A stretch of 64,000 nucleotides of DNA from Croceimicrobium sp965228705. GTDB lineage: Bacteria; Bacteroidota; Bacteroidia; Flavobacteriales; Schleiferiaceae. Below, piece after piece: positions 1 to 8,746 of the stretch (position 1 is the stretch's first letter; each line of letters begins with the position of its first letter). The DNA is taken from positions 1,178,001 through 1,242,000 of the forward strand of contig NZ_OZ245832.1 of assembly GCF_965228705.1 (NCBI RefSeq), in the 5' to 3' direction. Below the pieces are notes generated by a model. The model worked only from the letters and a program-made list of their open reading frames with translations. It was not told the DNA's origin and did no database searches. The translations under genes were made by a program, and so were the position numbers.

Positions 1-558
1 TATCAAGAAGTCCCGGATAGCTCGATGAACTGGATTAATCAATTGGAGCTTAATCCAAACGCAAATATTTTAGACGTAGGGGGTGGTGACAGCCGATTAG
101 TGGATAAGCTCACTTCCAAAGGTTTTAAACAAGTTACTGTTTTAGACCTTTCGGCGAAAGCCCTTGAAAAAGCCCGCAAACGACTTGGTCACACTGCTTT
201 AAATGTAAAGTGGCTTGCTCAAAATATTCTGGACTATAAGCCTTCTGAAAATGTGGATTTCTGGCATGATCGCGCCGCCTTTCACTTTTTACGTGAAAGC
301 GGTGAAATTCAACAGTACAAAGATTTGGCCGCAGCAGCCATTCGACCTGGAGGCTATCTTCTGGTTGCTACCTTTTCGGATCAAGGTCCACTAAAATGTA
401 GTGGCTTGGAAGTAAGTCGCTATGGTGAGGCTGATCTTGAAGCACTTTTTGCGGACCATTTTGAGGTGATCGGGCATCAAAGAGAAATCCACAATACTCC
501 CTTCGACAGCCATCAAGAATTCCTATTTATGTTGTTAAGGCGAAAAAAAAGGGACTGA
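1..558 (+). CDS. Class I SAM-dependent methyltransferase, 5' end cut by window
   Basis: The reading frame is open from the first base (YQEVPDSS precedes the first ATG at 25), and family members carry a similar WYQ-type segment before this point. The true start therefore lies outside the window and the ATG at 25 is internal. The SAM-binding loop is visible as ILDVGGGDSRL with the following acidic residue in VLDLS, and motif IV-like residues FWHDRAAFHFL follow. It belongs to the small soluble methyltransferases related to thiopurine/tellurite-type enzymes; the substrate cannot be told from sequence. It ends 57 bp before the next gene, with an operator-like palindrome in between, so the two are probably separately controlled. 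Confidence 0.8.
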   Translation, partial: YQEVPDSSMNWINQLELNPNANILDVGGGDSRLVDKLTSKGFKQVTVLDLSAKALEKARKRLGHTALNVKWLAQNILDYKPSENVDFWHDRAAFHFLRESGEIQQYKDLAAAAIRPGGYLLVATFSDQGPLKCSGLEVSRYGEADLEALFADHFEVIGHQREIHNTPFDSHQEFLFMLLRRKKRD

Positions 559-567
559 ATGGTTTAA

Positions 568-613
568 ATCGCCTTAAAAAACGATATATTTGAATATCGT
601 AAAATAAGGCGAT
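568..613 (+). promoter_or_regulatory. Nested inverted repeats around a TATATTTG promoter element: probable autoregulatory operator
   Basis: Outer arms ATCGCCTTA (568-576) and TAAGGCGAT (605-613) are perfect 9-bp reverse complements. Inside them ACGATAT (581-587) and ATATCGT (594-600) are perfect 7-bp arms. TATATTTG at 585-592 matches the Bacteroidota -7 consensus TAnnTTTG and lies in the inner dyad. CGATATAT occurs at 582-589 and again at 610-617, where it runs into the ATG at 616. A regulator bound here would block the promoter; the gene immediately downstream has a C-terminal helix-turn-helix and is the obvious candidate (inference). No convincing -33 TTG is seen. Confidence 0.6.
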
Positions 614-615
614 AT

Positions 616-1215
616 ATGTTAGCGGTAATTAGCGGAGATATCATTAAGTCATCAGCCCATAAGGCTCAAAACTACCAAGAGCCTTTAAAGCTGGAAGTTG
701 CCGAAGGAAGAGTTGCCTATGGAGATTGGGCAATTTTCCAGGGTGATGGTTTTCAATTACGTTGCCCAGCTCAAGATGCCTTAAGGCAGGCCCTCCTTTT
801 AAAGGCTCGGCTTAAGCAAAAAGATGGTCCCGATATTCGCTTAGCTATCGGCTTGGGGCCTGATGCACCAAGCTCGGTACCCATCAATGAAGATACCGGC
901 CTGGCATATCAGTATTCCGGTCGTTTGTTAAAGGAGCTCAAAAAGCAAAGCCTCGCCTTCCGTTCGGATTATCACGATTTAGATACTACGCTCAATCTAA
1001 TGGCCAAATTGGCGATGTTAGTCGCAGATCATTGGACACCCCCCGTTGCAGAGCTCATTCATTTATCATTGCGAGATCCTCAACGCAATCAAAAAGATTT
1101 AATGCGCTTAAGCGGCAAATCTCAGAGCACGGTTTCCGAAGCTTTAAAACGCGGCGGTTTTGATGCCCTTTCCGATTTCGAAGCTTATTTTAGAGCTCAA
1201 ATCGAAGCTTTATGA
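616..1215 (+). CDS. SatD-family-like protein with C-terminal helix-turn-helix
   Basis: The 199-residue protein opens with AVISGDIIKSS, the signature N-terminus of SatD-like proteins, and has GDGFQL and RLAIGLG in the middle, resembling a nucleotide-cyclase-type fold that has lost its catalytic surface. Residues about 155-190 (NQKDLMRLSGKSQSTVSEAL) form a winged or simple helix-turn-helix. It overlaps the next gene by 4 bp (ATGA), so the two are translationally coupled. The nested palindromes just upstream suggest autoregulation. SatD was named from a streptococcal acid-tolerance locus; the biochemical function is not established. The start at 616 is the only ATG near the conserved N-terminus. 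Confidence 0.7.
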   Translation: MLAVISGDIIKSSAHKAQNYQEPLKLEVAEGRVAYGDWAIFQGDGFQLRCPAQDALRQALLLKARLKQKDGPDIRLAIGLGPDAPSSVPINEDTGLAYQYSGRLLKELKKQSLAFRSDYHDLDTTLNLMAKLAMLVADHWTPPVAELIHLSLRDPQRNQKDLMRLSGKSQSTVSEALKRGGFDALSDFEAYFRAQIEAL

Positions 1216-1928
1216 TCACTCTTTTTCTTCAGCTTTTGTTAGCACACTTTCTGGGAGATTTTGTGTTCCAAAGTCATGCCTGGGCTGAAGCCAAAGCTTT
1301 AAAAGGCTTTAAAAGCAGGGCCTTTTATTACCACATCCTGGTGCATGCCCTTCTCTTAATCCTTTGCACGGCCTTTCAATTTGAGCTTTGGCCCTGGTGG
1401 ATTTTGGTTGTTTTTAGTCACGCCCTAATTGACCAATTGAAATACCACTTCCGAAATTGGTTTAAGGCTCTGCCCCTCTTTATTGCTGATCAATTGGCAC
1501 ATATCTCCATCCTCGCCCTGGCAAGTTTTGCCAATTTTAATCAATGGCCCGATTTCTCCTTTTTACAAGGAGCTTCTTTCATCAGCTTGATTTTGGCTTT
1601 AATCTTCGTGAGTTTCGTGTCTTCTTTAATTATGCGATTGGTTATGCAGCAATGGGTATTGGATGAAGACCCTAAAGCGCATTCACTGGCTAAAGCCGGA
1701 TTGTACATTGGCGTGCTTGAACGACTTTTCGTCTTTGGTTTTATTGTCCTCAATCAATGGCAGGCAATAGGCCTTTTAATAGCTGCCAAGTCGGTTTTTC
1801 GCTTTGGAGATCTTTCTCGTGCCAAGGACCGTAAGCTCACCGAGTACGTGCTTATCGGGACCTTACTTAGCTTTGCTCTGGCTATGGCCACAGGTCTTAT
1901 CTATCTTGAAATAATTAAAGTGATTTAA
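1212..1928 (+). CDS. DUF3307 integral membrane protein
   Basis: This 238-residue protein is almost wholly hydrophobic, with about six to seven membrane segments. Its N-terminus (LLLAHFLGDFVFQ) and the HALIDQLKYH segment are typical of DUF3307, which carries conserved His and Asp residues in the membrane. The start codon overlaps the stop of the SatD-like gene (ATGA), so the pair is one operon. SatD-like and DUF3307 genes are often neighbours in Bacteroidota and Firmicutes, which suggests a sensor/regulator plus membrane-effector pair; no function is proven. The stop overlaps by 4 bp the stop of the gene on the other strand. Confidence 0.75.
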   Translation: MITLFLQLLLAHFLGDFVFQSHAWAEAKALKGFKSRAFYYHILVHALLLILCTAFQFELWPWWILVVFSHALIDQLKYHFRNWFKALPLFIADQLAHISILALASFANFNQWPDFSFLQGASFISLILALIFVSFVSSLIMRLVMQQWVLDEDPKAHSLAKAGLYIGVLERLFVFGFIVLNQWQAIGLLIAAKSVFRFGDLSRAKDRKLTEYVLIGTLLSFALAMATGLIYLEIIKVI

Positions 1929-2821
1929 TACGTCTCTCTTTGCATGGCCTTGACGATGCTACCTGGGCTTTGATCAAAAACATTTAAGTCGATAAATAGA
2001 TCTTCCTGACCTTCATCATGCATGGACTCTAATTTAAGTCGTCCATCTTCTTCAAGGCTATATTCAATGTAAGTTCCTGCATTGCAGCTTTCTAAAGCGT
2101 AGTGATCAGCTTTGAGAAAAAAGCCTTCCACCGAAAAATGAATTAGGTATAGACCGGTTTCAAATCCCGCCCCACAGCGGCCCATTGGATTCCAGGGATT
2201 GGAATCGTAGATATAATGAAGTAGTACAGAGTATTCATTTTCTGCAAGGACGGAATAACCTGAACCCACCAGGCCCATTGCCTCCAGATCCATTGCGCGA
2301 CCATCATCCCAAACTAAATGTCGAAAGGAGCGGTACAGCTGTGAAGGATCAAAGCTTAAGCGTAATTCCTCTTTTTTAGCCCCTTTTTGCCAGTAGGCAT
2401 TATCCTGTGTGAAATGAAATCGCTCTCCAAAGAAATCGAATTCTTCACTGCTTAGAATTGGCCAGGGATCCATTAAATCGGGGTAGCCATCAACAAAATC
2501 AAGTTCCGGATAGGCTATTTCTCGAATGCTATCCATATAAGCATCCCCACTAAATAGCAGTAGCTGCTGCCCGGATTGCAATCCAAAAATTGGAATAGCA
2601 GTACCTACAGAATTATACGAATACCAACCTTCCACTACGGTATATGGGTGCATTCGATCTTCAGTTGCGACGATTTGCAAATACATGCGAATGGGATAAT
2701 CTCCAATTTGCCCATTAAAGAGGCTTTCCTGAATTACATGCTCCTCAATTCTGCTATGAAAATCTTGAGCCCCTAAGTTACCTATGCTGAGGCTTATAGC
2801 TATAAAGCACAATCTTCGCAT
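1925..2821 (-). CDS. Exported protein of unknown function
   Basis: The longest frame begins further upstream at 2878, but the ATG at 2821 gives a clean signal peptide (MRRLCFIAISLSIGNLGAQ, cleavage after GAQ) and is preferred. The mature part, about 280 residues, is rich in aromatic and acidic residues, has two widely spaced Cys in its C-terminal third, and shows no domain I recognise. There is no T9SS C-terminal signal. It is transcribed divergently from the TonB receptor gene across a 166-bp spacer and is tail-to-tail with the DUF3307 gene. It is probably periplasmic or outer-membrane associated (inference). Confidence 0.65.
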   Translation of the reverse strand: MRRLCFIAISLSIGNLGAQDFHSRIEEHVIQESLFNGQIGDYPIRMYLQIVATEDRMHPYTVVEGWYSYNSVGTAIPIFGLQSGQQLLLFSGDAYMDSIREIAYPELDFVDGYPDLMDPWPILSSEEFDFFGERFHFTQDNAYWQKGAKKEELRLSFDPSQLYRSFRHLVWDDGRAMDLEAMGLVGSGYSVLAENEYSVLLHYIYDSNPWNPMGRCGAGFETGLYLIHFSVEGFFLKADHYALESCNAGTYIEYSLEEDGRLKLESMHDEGQEDLFIDLNVFDQSPGSIVKAMQRETY

Positions 2822-2987
2822 GTTTAATTTTTTAGTGAAATTAATTTTTCGGCCCGAGTTTTGAAAGGATCGGCGCATTCATCCTCAAAATATTTGCATT
2901 CGAATTTCCAACTATTATTTCTGGAGAGTCGTCTGCAATGCAAACGAACTATTGACGTTTATGATTCGTCGTAACGAAAACTAAAAA

Positions 2988-5321
2988 ATGCAAAGAATCT
3001 TTCTTCTGGGTCTGTTGCTATCCCTGCAATCCAGCTTATGGGCCCAAAAAAGCTTCACGGTAAGTGGCTATGTCGAAGACGCCCTCTCACGTGAACGAAT
3101 TATCGGTGTTAACCTCTATATCGATGGTAGCACTATCGGAACCACCACCAATACTTTCGGCTATTATTCACTTTCTCTCCCCCCTGGTGAATACGATTTA
3201 ATCGTCTCTTTTATCGGATTCGAAAGCATTCGCGAAAGGATTGTAATTAAAGATAAAAACCTAAAACTGGATTTTGAGCTCAAAGAAGCTTTTGAATCTT
3301 TGGAAGAGGTTACTGTTACGGCCGAAGAAGCTCAGGTGGAACAGGTTCAAATGAGTCAGGTTCAATTAAGTGTTTCAGAGATCAAAAAAATCCCTGCCTT
3401 TTTAGGAGAAGTGGATATCATCCGTGCCATTCAGTTATTACCGGGTGTTCAAAGTGGAAATGAAGGAACCACCGGTTTTTATGTTCGCGGTGGCAGCCCT
3501 GATCAAAACCTAATTCTTCTGGATGGGGTTCCAGTTTATAATGCCTCACACCTTTTTGGTTTCTTTTCGGTATTCAATGCGGATGCCATTAAAAACGTAA
3601 ATCTTACCAAAGGTGGTTTTCCGGCACGTTTTGGAGGGCGTTTAAGCTCGGTGTTGGAAATCGATATGAAGGAAGGGAACCTACGCGAATTTCACGGTGA
3701 AGGTTCTTTAGGTCTAATCAGCAGCAAGCTTACTATTGAAGGTCCAATTTGGAAAGACCACACTTCATTTATTGTGAGCGGCCGCCGAACCTATTATGAT
3801 ATTTTAGCCGCTCCCTTTATTCCGGAAGGCCAGGATTTTGGCTATTACTTCGCCGACTTAAATGCCAAGATCAATCATGTTTTTTCTCGTAAGGATCGAA
3901 TTTACCTGAGCTATTACAATGGTATTGATGACTTTGGATTTCGGGAAGAATACGATAATGACCCCTTCTTTGGAGGTGGCGAAGGCTATGACGAATCCGG
4001 ATTGAACTGGGGTAACCATACCGGAGCCTTACGTTGGAACCACCTTTACAGTGATAAGCTTTTTAGTAATCTTACTGCTACCTTTTCTCAATATCGCTTC
4101 TCCATTGGATTCGAAAGCTATTATAAAGATGATACCGAGGAAAACCGCAGTGGATTTGAGTACTTCTCCTTAATCCGTGATTATGGCTTGCGTTACGATT
4201 TGGAATACGCTCTTAATAATGAACATCAATTACGTTTTGGTGCTTCTTACACCAATCACACCTTTCGTCCGGGTGTAGCACAAATAGAAGAGACCTTCAA
4301 TGGAGCCGGTATCGATTCGATTCTGGATTTATCTAAGAAGGTATTCGCCAATGATCTTTATGTGTATGCCGAGGATGATTGGAAAATAGGTACTAAATGG
4401 CGGGTAAATTATGGTTTGCATTATTCTGCTTACCTCACCAATGACAATGCCTTTTATCACAATTTACAACCGCGGGTATCTGCTCGTTATTTAATTAATG
4501 ACGAAATTTCCGTGAAAGGCTCTTATGCCTTGATGAATCAATATGTGCACCTACTTTCCAATTCCGGTATTGGTTTACCCACTGATCTATGGGTAAGTTC
4601 TACAGCTAAAGTAAAACCCCAAATTTCGCAACAGGTGGCAGTGGGTAGTAGTACCTCTTTATGGAATAAGCGATTCGAATTTAGTGCTGAAGCCTATTAT
4701 AAAGTGATGAGCAATTTGATCGAATACAAAGAAGGAGCTTCTTTCCTATCCAATACCGACTGGCAGAGTACAGTTGAAACCGATGGTGAAGGCGAGGCTT
4801 ATGGTTTAGAACTGCTTTTCCGCAAAAAGAAAGGCAAAACCACGGGTTGGATTGGCTACACCCTAGCTTGGAGTAACCGTCGATTCGGGAATTTAAATGA
4901 TGGTGAATGGTATCCTTATCGCTTTGATAGACGCCACGACATTAGTGTGGTGCTTAATCATCAATTCAGTGAGCGTTTCGATTTGGGCCTGACCTGGGTT
5001 TACGGAACCGGTAACACCTTTACCGCTCCTATCTCCCAATTTATGCTAACCAATGAATATGGCTCGGCAAACACATACGACCGCTTTAGTGATCGCAACG
5101 GATTACGTATGCCAGCTTACCACCGTTTAGACTTAGGTTTTAACTGGCATGTTAAAACCAAATGGGGACAGAGTACCTGGAATATCTCCGTGTACAATGC
5201 TTATTCACGCCAGAACCCCTTCTTCCTTTATCTCAATCAAAACAGTAATGGAGAGCGACGCATAAATCAAGTGAGCCTCTTCCCTATTATTCCTTCCATC
5301 TCTTATCAATTCAAATTCTAG
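2988..5321 (+). CDS. TonB-dependent outer-membrane receptor with N-terminal carboxypeptidase-like domain
   Basis: The 777-residue protein begins with a signal peptide (residues 1-19, ending LWAQ). A CarboxypepD-regulatory-like beta-sandwich follows (about 22-110, with TNTFGYYSLSLPPGEY), then a plug domain (about 120-225, with GFYVRGGSPDQNLILLDGVP) and a 22-strand barrel ending in the usual C-terminal aromatic (QFKF). This is the Bacteroidota import-receptor layout, energised by TonB. The next gene, 2 bp downstream, is a DUF4249 lipoprotein, the standard partner of this receptor class, so the two probably act as one uptake or surface complex. The ligand is unknown. Confidence 0.92.
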   Translation: MQRIFLLGLLLSLQSSLWAQKSFTVSGYVEDALSRERIIGVNLYIDGSTIGTTTNTFGYYSLSLPPGEYDLIVSFIGFESIRERIVIKDKNLKLDFELKEAFESLEEVTVTAEEAQVEQVQMSQVQLSVSEIKKIPAFLGEVDIIRAIQLLPGVQSGNEGTTGFYVRGGSPDQNLILLDGVPVYNASHLFGFFSVFNADAIKNVNLTKGGFPARFGGRLSSVLEIDMKEGNLREFHGEGSLGLISSKLTIEGPIWKDHTSFIVSGRRTYYDILAAPFIPEGQDFGYYFADLNAKINHVFSRKDRIYLSYYNGIDDFGFREEYDNDPFFGGGEGYDESGLNWGNHTGALRWNHLYSDKLFSNLTATFSQYRFSIGFESYYKDDTEENRSGFEYFSLIRDYGLRYDLEYALNNEHQLRFGASYTNHTFRPGVAQIEETFNGAGIDSILDLSKKVFANDLYVYAEDDWKIGTKWRVNYGLHYSAYLTNDNAFYHNLQPRVSARYLINDEISVKGSYALMNQYVHLLSNSGIGLPTDLWVSSTAKVKPQISQQVAVGSSTSLWNKRFEFSAEAYYKVMSNLIEYKEGASFLSNTDWQSTVETDGEGEAYGLELLFRKKKGKTTGWIGYTLAWSNRRFGNLNDGEWYPYRFDRRHDISVVLNHQFSERFDLGLTWVYGTGNTFTAPISQFMLTNEYGSANTYDRFSDRNGLRMPAYHRLDLGFNWHVKTKWGQSTWNISVYNAYSRQNPFFLYLNQNSNGERRINQVSLFPIIPSISYQFKF

Positions 5322-5323
5322 CC

Positions 5324-6181
5324 ATGAAAAAACTTTGCTATTTCCTACCGCTCCTTGCTTTATGGTCTTGCGAAAAAGAGCTGGATTATGAAATACCCAA
5401 TCCCGGTCCTCAAATTGTGGTTGATACCCGACTGAAAAGCGGCCAGGGACTGGAGGTTTTCTTAAGTGAGTCTGTGTATTCACTTTCTTCTGCCGACCCA
5501 AAAACTCGTGATGATTTCGAAGCCTGGTTGTACACGGATGACCCTGCTTCTCCTTTCCAATTAACTGCCGAGGCCTATAACCCAGGTTATGAACCTCAAT
5601 TTGTGTATCGCACCCCCCATCAGGTAATTGCTGATCAAAATTACCGCCTGGTTGTGCGTGGTCCTGGTTTCCCGGAAGCCACTGTGAGTGAACGTGTACC
5701 CAGTCCTGTTGAAATTGATACAGTGATCTACAATCGCACGGACAAGGAATTTACCTTCCGCTTTACCGATAATGGCTCGACCGACGATTATTATATGATT
5801 ACCATTAATGAATTGGGGTCCGATGATCTAATCTATTCCTCTCTGGACCTTGCCTTGGAATTCTTTGAATTTCAAGATTTTATAGGCGATTCGGAATTTG
5901 ATGGTCGCCAGTATGGTTTTGCGAGCTATTTAAAGGATGATGATTTCAATGGTAAGTCCCGCGAATTAAAGGTGCGGATTGAAAGCGAAACCTCAGCAGT
6001 CTTTGTGGAATTGCGCTTACATCATATTTCCTCCAGCTATTATCGGCACGAGTTAACCAAGTCGGCCTATAATTATAATGATGGTTTTTTCAGTGAGCCT
6101 TCCCAGATATACTCTAATGTAGAAAACGGATATGGTATTATGGCTACCTCAGCATCTACCTTCCGAAGGGTACAATTTTAG
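5324..6181 (+). CDS. DUF4249 surface lipoprotein, partner of the TonB receptor
   Basis: The 285-residue protein starts with a lipoprotein signal peptide (LLALWSCEKE, lipid attached to Cys16), followed by the DUF4249 beta-rich domain. The opening EIPNPGPQIVVDTRL and the early VFLSESVYSL segment are family-typical. It begins 2 bp after the receptor stop, so the pair is one transcript. In Bacteroidota these genes regularly occur together, suggesting the lipoprotein sits over or beside the barrel as a ligand-binding subunit. No signal for a specific ligand is visible. Confidence 0.85.
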   Translation: MKKLCYFLPLLALWSCEKELDYEIPNPGPQIVVDTRLKSGQGLEVFLSESVYSLSSADPKTRDDFEAWLYTDDPASPFQLTAEAYNPGYEPQFVYRTPHQVIADQNYRLVVRGPGFPEATVSERVPSPVEIDTVIYNRTDKEFTFRFTDNGSTDDYYMITINELGSDDLIYSSLDLALEFFEFQDFIGDSEFDGRQYGFASYLKDDDFNGKSRELKVRIESETSAVFVELRLHHISSSYYRHELTKSAYNYNDGFFSEPSQIYSNVENGYGIMATSASTFRRVQF

Positions 6182-6234
6182 AAACATTGTTAATTACCCT
6201 CCGCCCGGGGGCCGCGGTCGCAGCATAATGTTCT

Positions 6235-6242
6235 TATTTTTG
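6235..6242 (+). promoter_or_regulatory. TATTTTTG promoter element upstream of ftsK
   Basis: TATTTTTG matches TAnnTTTG, the -7 element of the Bacteroidota housekeeping sigma factor, and ends 17 bp before the ftsK ATG. The same element sits 19-25 bp before satD, purH, uvrA and the HMG-CoA reductase gene in this window. No clear -33 TTG is present at the expected distance, so the call rests on the -7 match and position alone. Confidence 0.45.
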
Positions 6243-6259
6243 CCTCTGCGTAAGAATAT

Positions 6260-8743
6260 ATGGCGACAAAAAAGCAAAGTAAATCCCGTAGCAAGGCGAA
6301 AAGCAAGCGTCCTAAACTGAGTACTGCTCAAATAGGCGAAGCTTTTCGAAACCCAACTTACCAAATGGTGTTCGGGATTTTCTTAGTAAGCACCGCTCTG
6401 TTTTTGGCAGGCTCCTTCTTTTCCTATCTATTGCATTGGACTCAGGATCAAAGCCTGGTGGGTCAAAGCTATGGTGAGGTTTTAGCTCGTCCAGAAATTC
6501 AAGCTCAAAATGCCCTGGGTAAATTAGGTGCCGGATTAGCCCATCAATTTATCCATCTTTGGTTTGGAATTGCAGCCTTTTTAGTGCCTTGGTTTTTATT
6601 GATAAGTGGGCTCCGTCTTACCTTAAGGGTTAGCCTTCAGCCTCTGGGTCGTAGTTTGGCCTCTAGCTTGTTCCTATTGATTTGGATTCCCAGTCTCTTT
6701 GCCTTCATTGCACCTCAAAGCAGCTATTTGTCGGGAGCTTCAGGCTATTTTTACGCTGCCTGGCTGGGAAGTTTAGCTGGTCCTATTGGTACCCTGATTG
6801 TTCTTTTAGCCAGCATACTAGTTTATTTAGCCCTTCGCTTCCGCTGGACGGCCGATAAGGTAAAGAGCTTCTTCGCGAAATTTAAGCGGCCCGAAAAGAA
6901 GGAACTGGAGGATCCTGATAGTCATTTGGAAGTGCAAGATGATTATTCATCAGCCACAGCTGAACCCACGGAAGCACTGGTAGAAGATAGTCCAGCTGAG
7001 GAAGAATCTCTAGAAGAAGAGCCGCAAGAAGAATCATCCTTAGAATTTGAACTTTCTACTCAGGAAGAAGAAAATCAAGCCAGCGAAGACGAAATAAGAT
7101 CGGCCCCCGAGCCAGAAGAAACTCCAGAAGAAACGGATGACACCGATTTCGAAATTGAGCAAAAGGAAGAAGAAGAGGCTCTTAGTGCCAGCGAGGTAAA
7201 CCGCAAAGTGAAAGAGTTTGGTCCCTATGACCCCACATTGGACCTTTCGAAATTCAAATTACCCACCCTTGATTTATTAAAGGATTACGGTTCTACCAAT
7301 ATTACCATCAACGAAGAGGAATTAGCCAGTAATAAGAATAAGATTGTTGAAACTCTCAATAACTACAAGATTGAGATTTCAAAAATCAAGGCTACCATTG
7401 GCCCTACTGTAACCTTATACGAAATTGTGCCTGCTCCGGGAGTGCGTATTTCAAGGATTAAAAACCTGGAAGATGATATCGCCCTATCCTTAAGTGCATT
7501 GGGGATTCGGATTATTGCTCCGATTCCGGGTCGTGGTACCATTGGTATTGAGGTACCCAGCACCAATCCTCAAATGGTCCCGATGCGGAATTTAGTGGCG
7601 GGTGAAAAATTTCAGGAGAGCAAGATGGAGCTCCCCATTGCTTTTGGTAAAACCATTAGCAATGAAACCTATGTAACCGATCTGGCCAAAATGCCTCACC
7701 TTCTTATGGCTGGTGCTACTGGTCAGGGTAAGTCGGTAGGTTTAAACGTAATACTTACCTCCCTACTCTATCGCAAGCACCCATCACAGGTGAAATTTGT
7801 ATTAGTAGACCCTAAGAAAGTAGAACTTACCCTCTTTAATAAAATTGAGCGTCATTATCTGGCTAAACTTCCGGATACCGAAGAAGCGATTATCACCGAC
7901 ACTACCAAGGTAATTAATACGCTAAACTCACTTTGTATTGAGATGGACGATCGCTATGAGCTGCTTAAGAATGCTATGGTGCGAAACATCAAAGAGTACA
8001 ATGCGAAGTTTATCGCCCGAAAATTAAACCCGGAGGAAGGTCACCGTTACTTGCCTTATATCGTTTTGGTGATTGATGAGTTTGCGGATCTTATTATGAC
8101 CGCCGGTAAGGAAGTGGAAACACCTATTGCCCGATTGGCCCAGTTAGCCCGCGCCATCGGAATCCATTTAATTGTTGCCACCCAAAGACCTTCGGTAAAT
8201 GTAATTACCGGTATAATTAAGGCGAACTTCCCGGCGCGGGTTGCCTTTAGAGTAACTTCTAAAATCGATTCCCGTACTATTCTAGATGCCGGCGGTGCAG
8301 AACAACTAATTGGTAAAGGTGATATGTTATTGAGTCAAGGTTCAGACCTGATCCGATTACAATGTGCCTTTGTCGATACTCCTGAAGTTGAAAAGATTAC
8401 CGATTACATTGGAGGCCAGAAAGCCTATCCTGAAGCCTATAAATTACCTGAATACAAAGGCGCAGATGAAGATGGAAATACAGGCATTGACATTTTAGAT
8501 CCCTCCGAAAGAGATGCTTTATTTGAAGATGCCGCCCGCCTGGTTATTCAATCGCAACAGGGTTCCACTTCTATGTTACAACGCAAATTGAAGTTGGGTT
8601 ATAACCGCGCAGGTCGAATTGTAGATCAATTGGAGGCCGCAGGTATTATTGGACCTTTTGAAGGATCTAAAGCCCGTGAAGTATTGATTCCGGATGAATA
8701 CGCTCTGGAACAGTTATTGAATCAAGAGAAGAACAAAGAATAA
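6260..8743 (+). CDS. ftsK: DNA translocase FtsK
   Basis: The 827-residue protein has a basic N-terminus, four predicted membrane helices (about 37-190), a strongly acidic Glu-rich linker (about 205-310), the FtsK alpha domain, and a RecA-like motor with Walker A GATGQGKS (about 485-492) and Walker B VLVIDEFADL. A C-terminal gamma winged helix (about 755-820) includes SMLQRKLKLGYNRA and would read the chromosome-orienting sequences. It pumps chromosome ends away from the closing septum and activates XerCD recombination. The next gene follows after 3 bp, and the run ftsK - lolA-like - lptF-like - ribBA is a conserved Bacteroidota order. Confidence 0.97.
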   Translation: MATKKQSKSRSKAKSKRPKLSTAQIGEAFRNPTYQMVFGIFLVSTALFLAGSFFSYLLHWTQDQSLVGQSYGEVLARPEIQAQNALGKLGAGLAHQFIHLWFGIAAFLVPWFLLISGLRLTLRVSLQPLGRSLASSLFLLIWIPSLFAFIAPQSSYLSGASGYFYAAWLGSLAGPIGTLIVLLASILVYLALRFRWTADKVKSFFAKFKRPEKKELEDPDSHLEVQDDYSSATAEPTEALVEDSPAEEESLEEEPQEESSLEFELSTQEEENQASEDEIRSAPEPEETPEETDDTDFEIEQKEEEEALSASEVNRKVKEFGPYDPTLDLSKFKLPTLDLLKDYGSTNITINEEELASNKNKIVETLNNYKIEISKIKATIGPTVTLYEIVPAPGVRISRIKNLEDDIALSLSALGIRIIAPIPGRGTIGIEVPSTNPQMVPMRNLVAGEKFQESKMELPIAFGKTISNETYVTDLAKMPHLLMAGATGQGKSVGLNVILTSLLYRKHPSQVKFVLVDPKKVELTLFNKIERHYLAKLPDTEEAIITDTTKVINTLNSLCIEMDDRYELLKNAMVRNIKEYNAKFIARKLNPEEGHRYLPYIVLVIDEFADLIMTAGKEVETPIARLAQLARAIGIHLIVATQRPSVNVITGIIKANFPARVAFRVTSKIDSRTILDAGGAEQLIGKGDMLLSQGSDLIRLQCAFVDTPEVEKITDYIGGQKAYPEAYKLPEYKGADEDGNTGIDILDPSERDALFEDAARLVIQSQQGSTSMLQRKLKLGYNRAGRIVDQLEAAGIIGPFEGSKAREVLIPDEYALEQLLNQEKNKE

Positions 8744-8746
8744 GAA

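Noticed and set aside
6201..6217. GC-rich hairpin-like stretch between the DUF4249 gene and ftsK
   Set aside because: Only four GC pairs in the best stem and no following T-run on either strand, so it is not a credible terminator.
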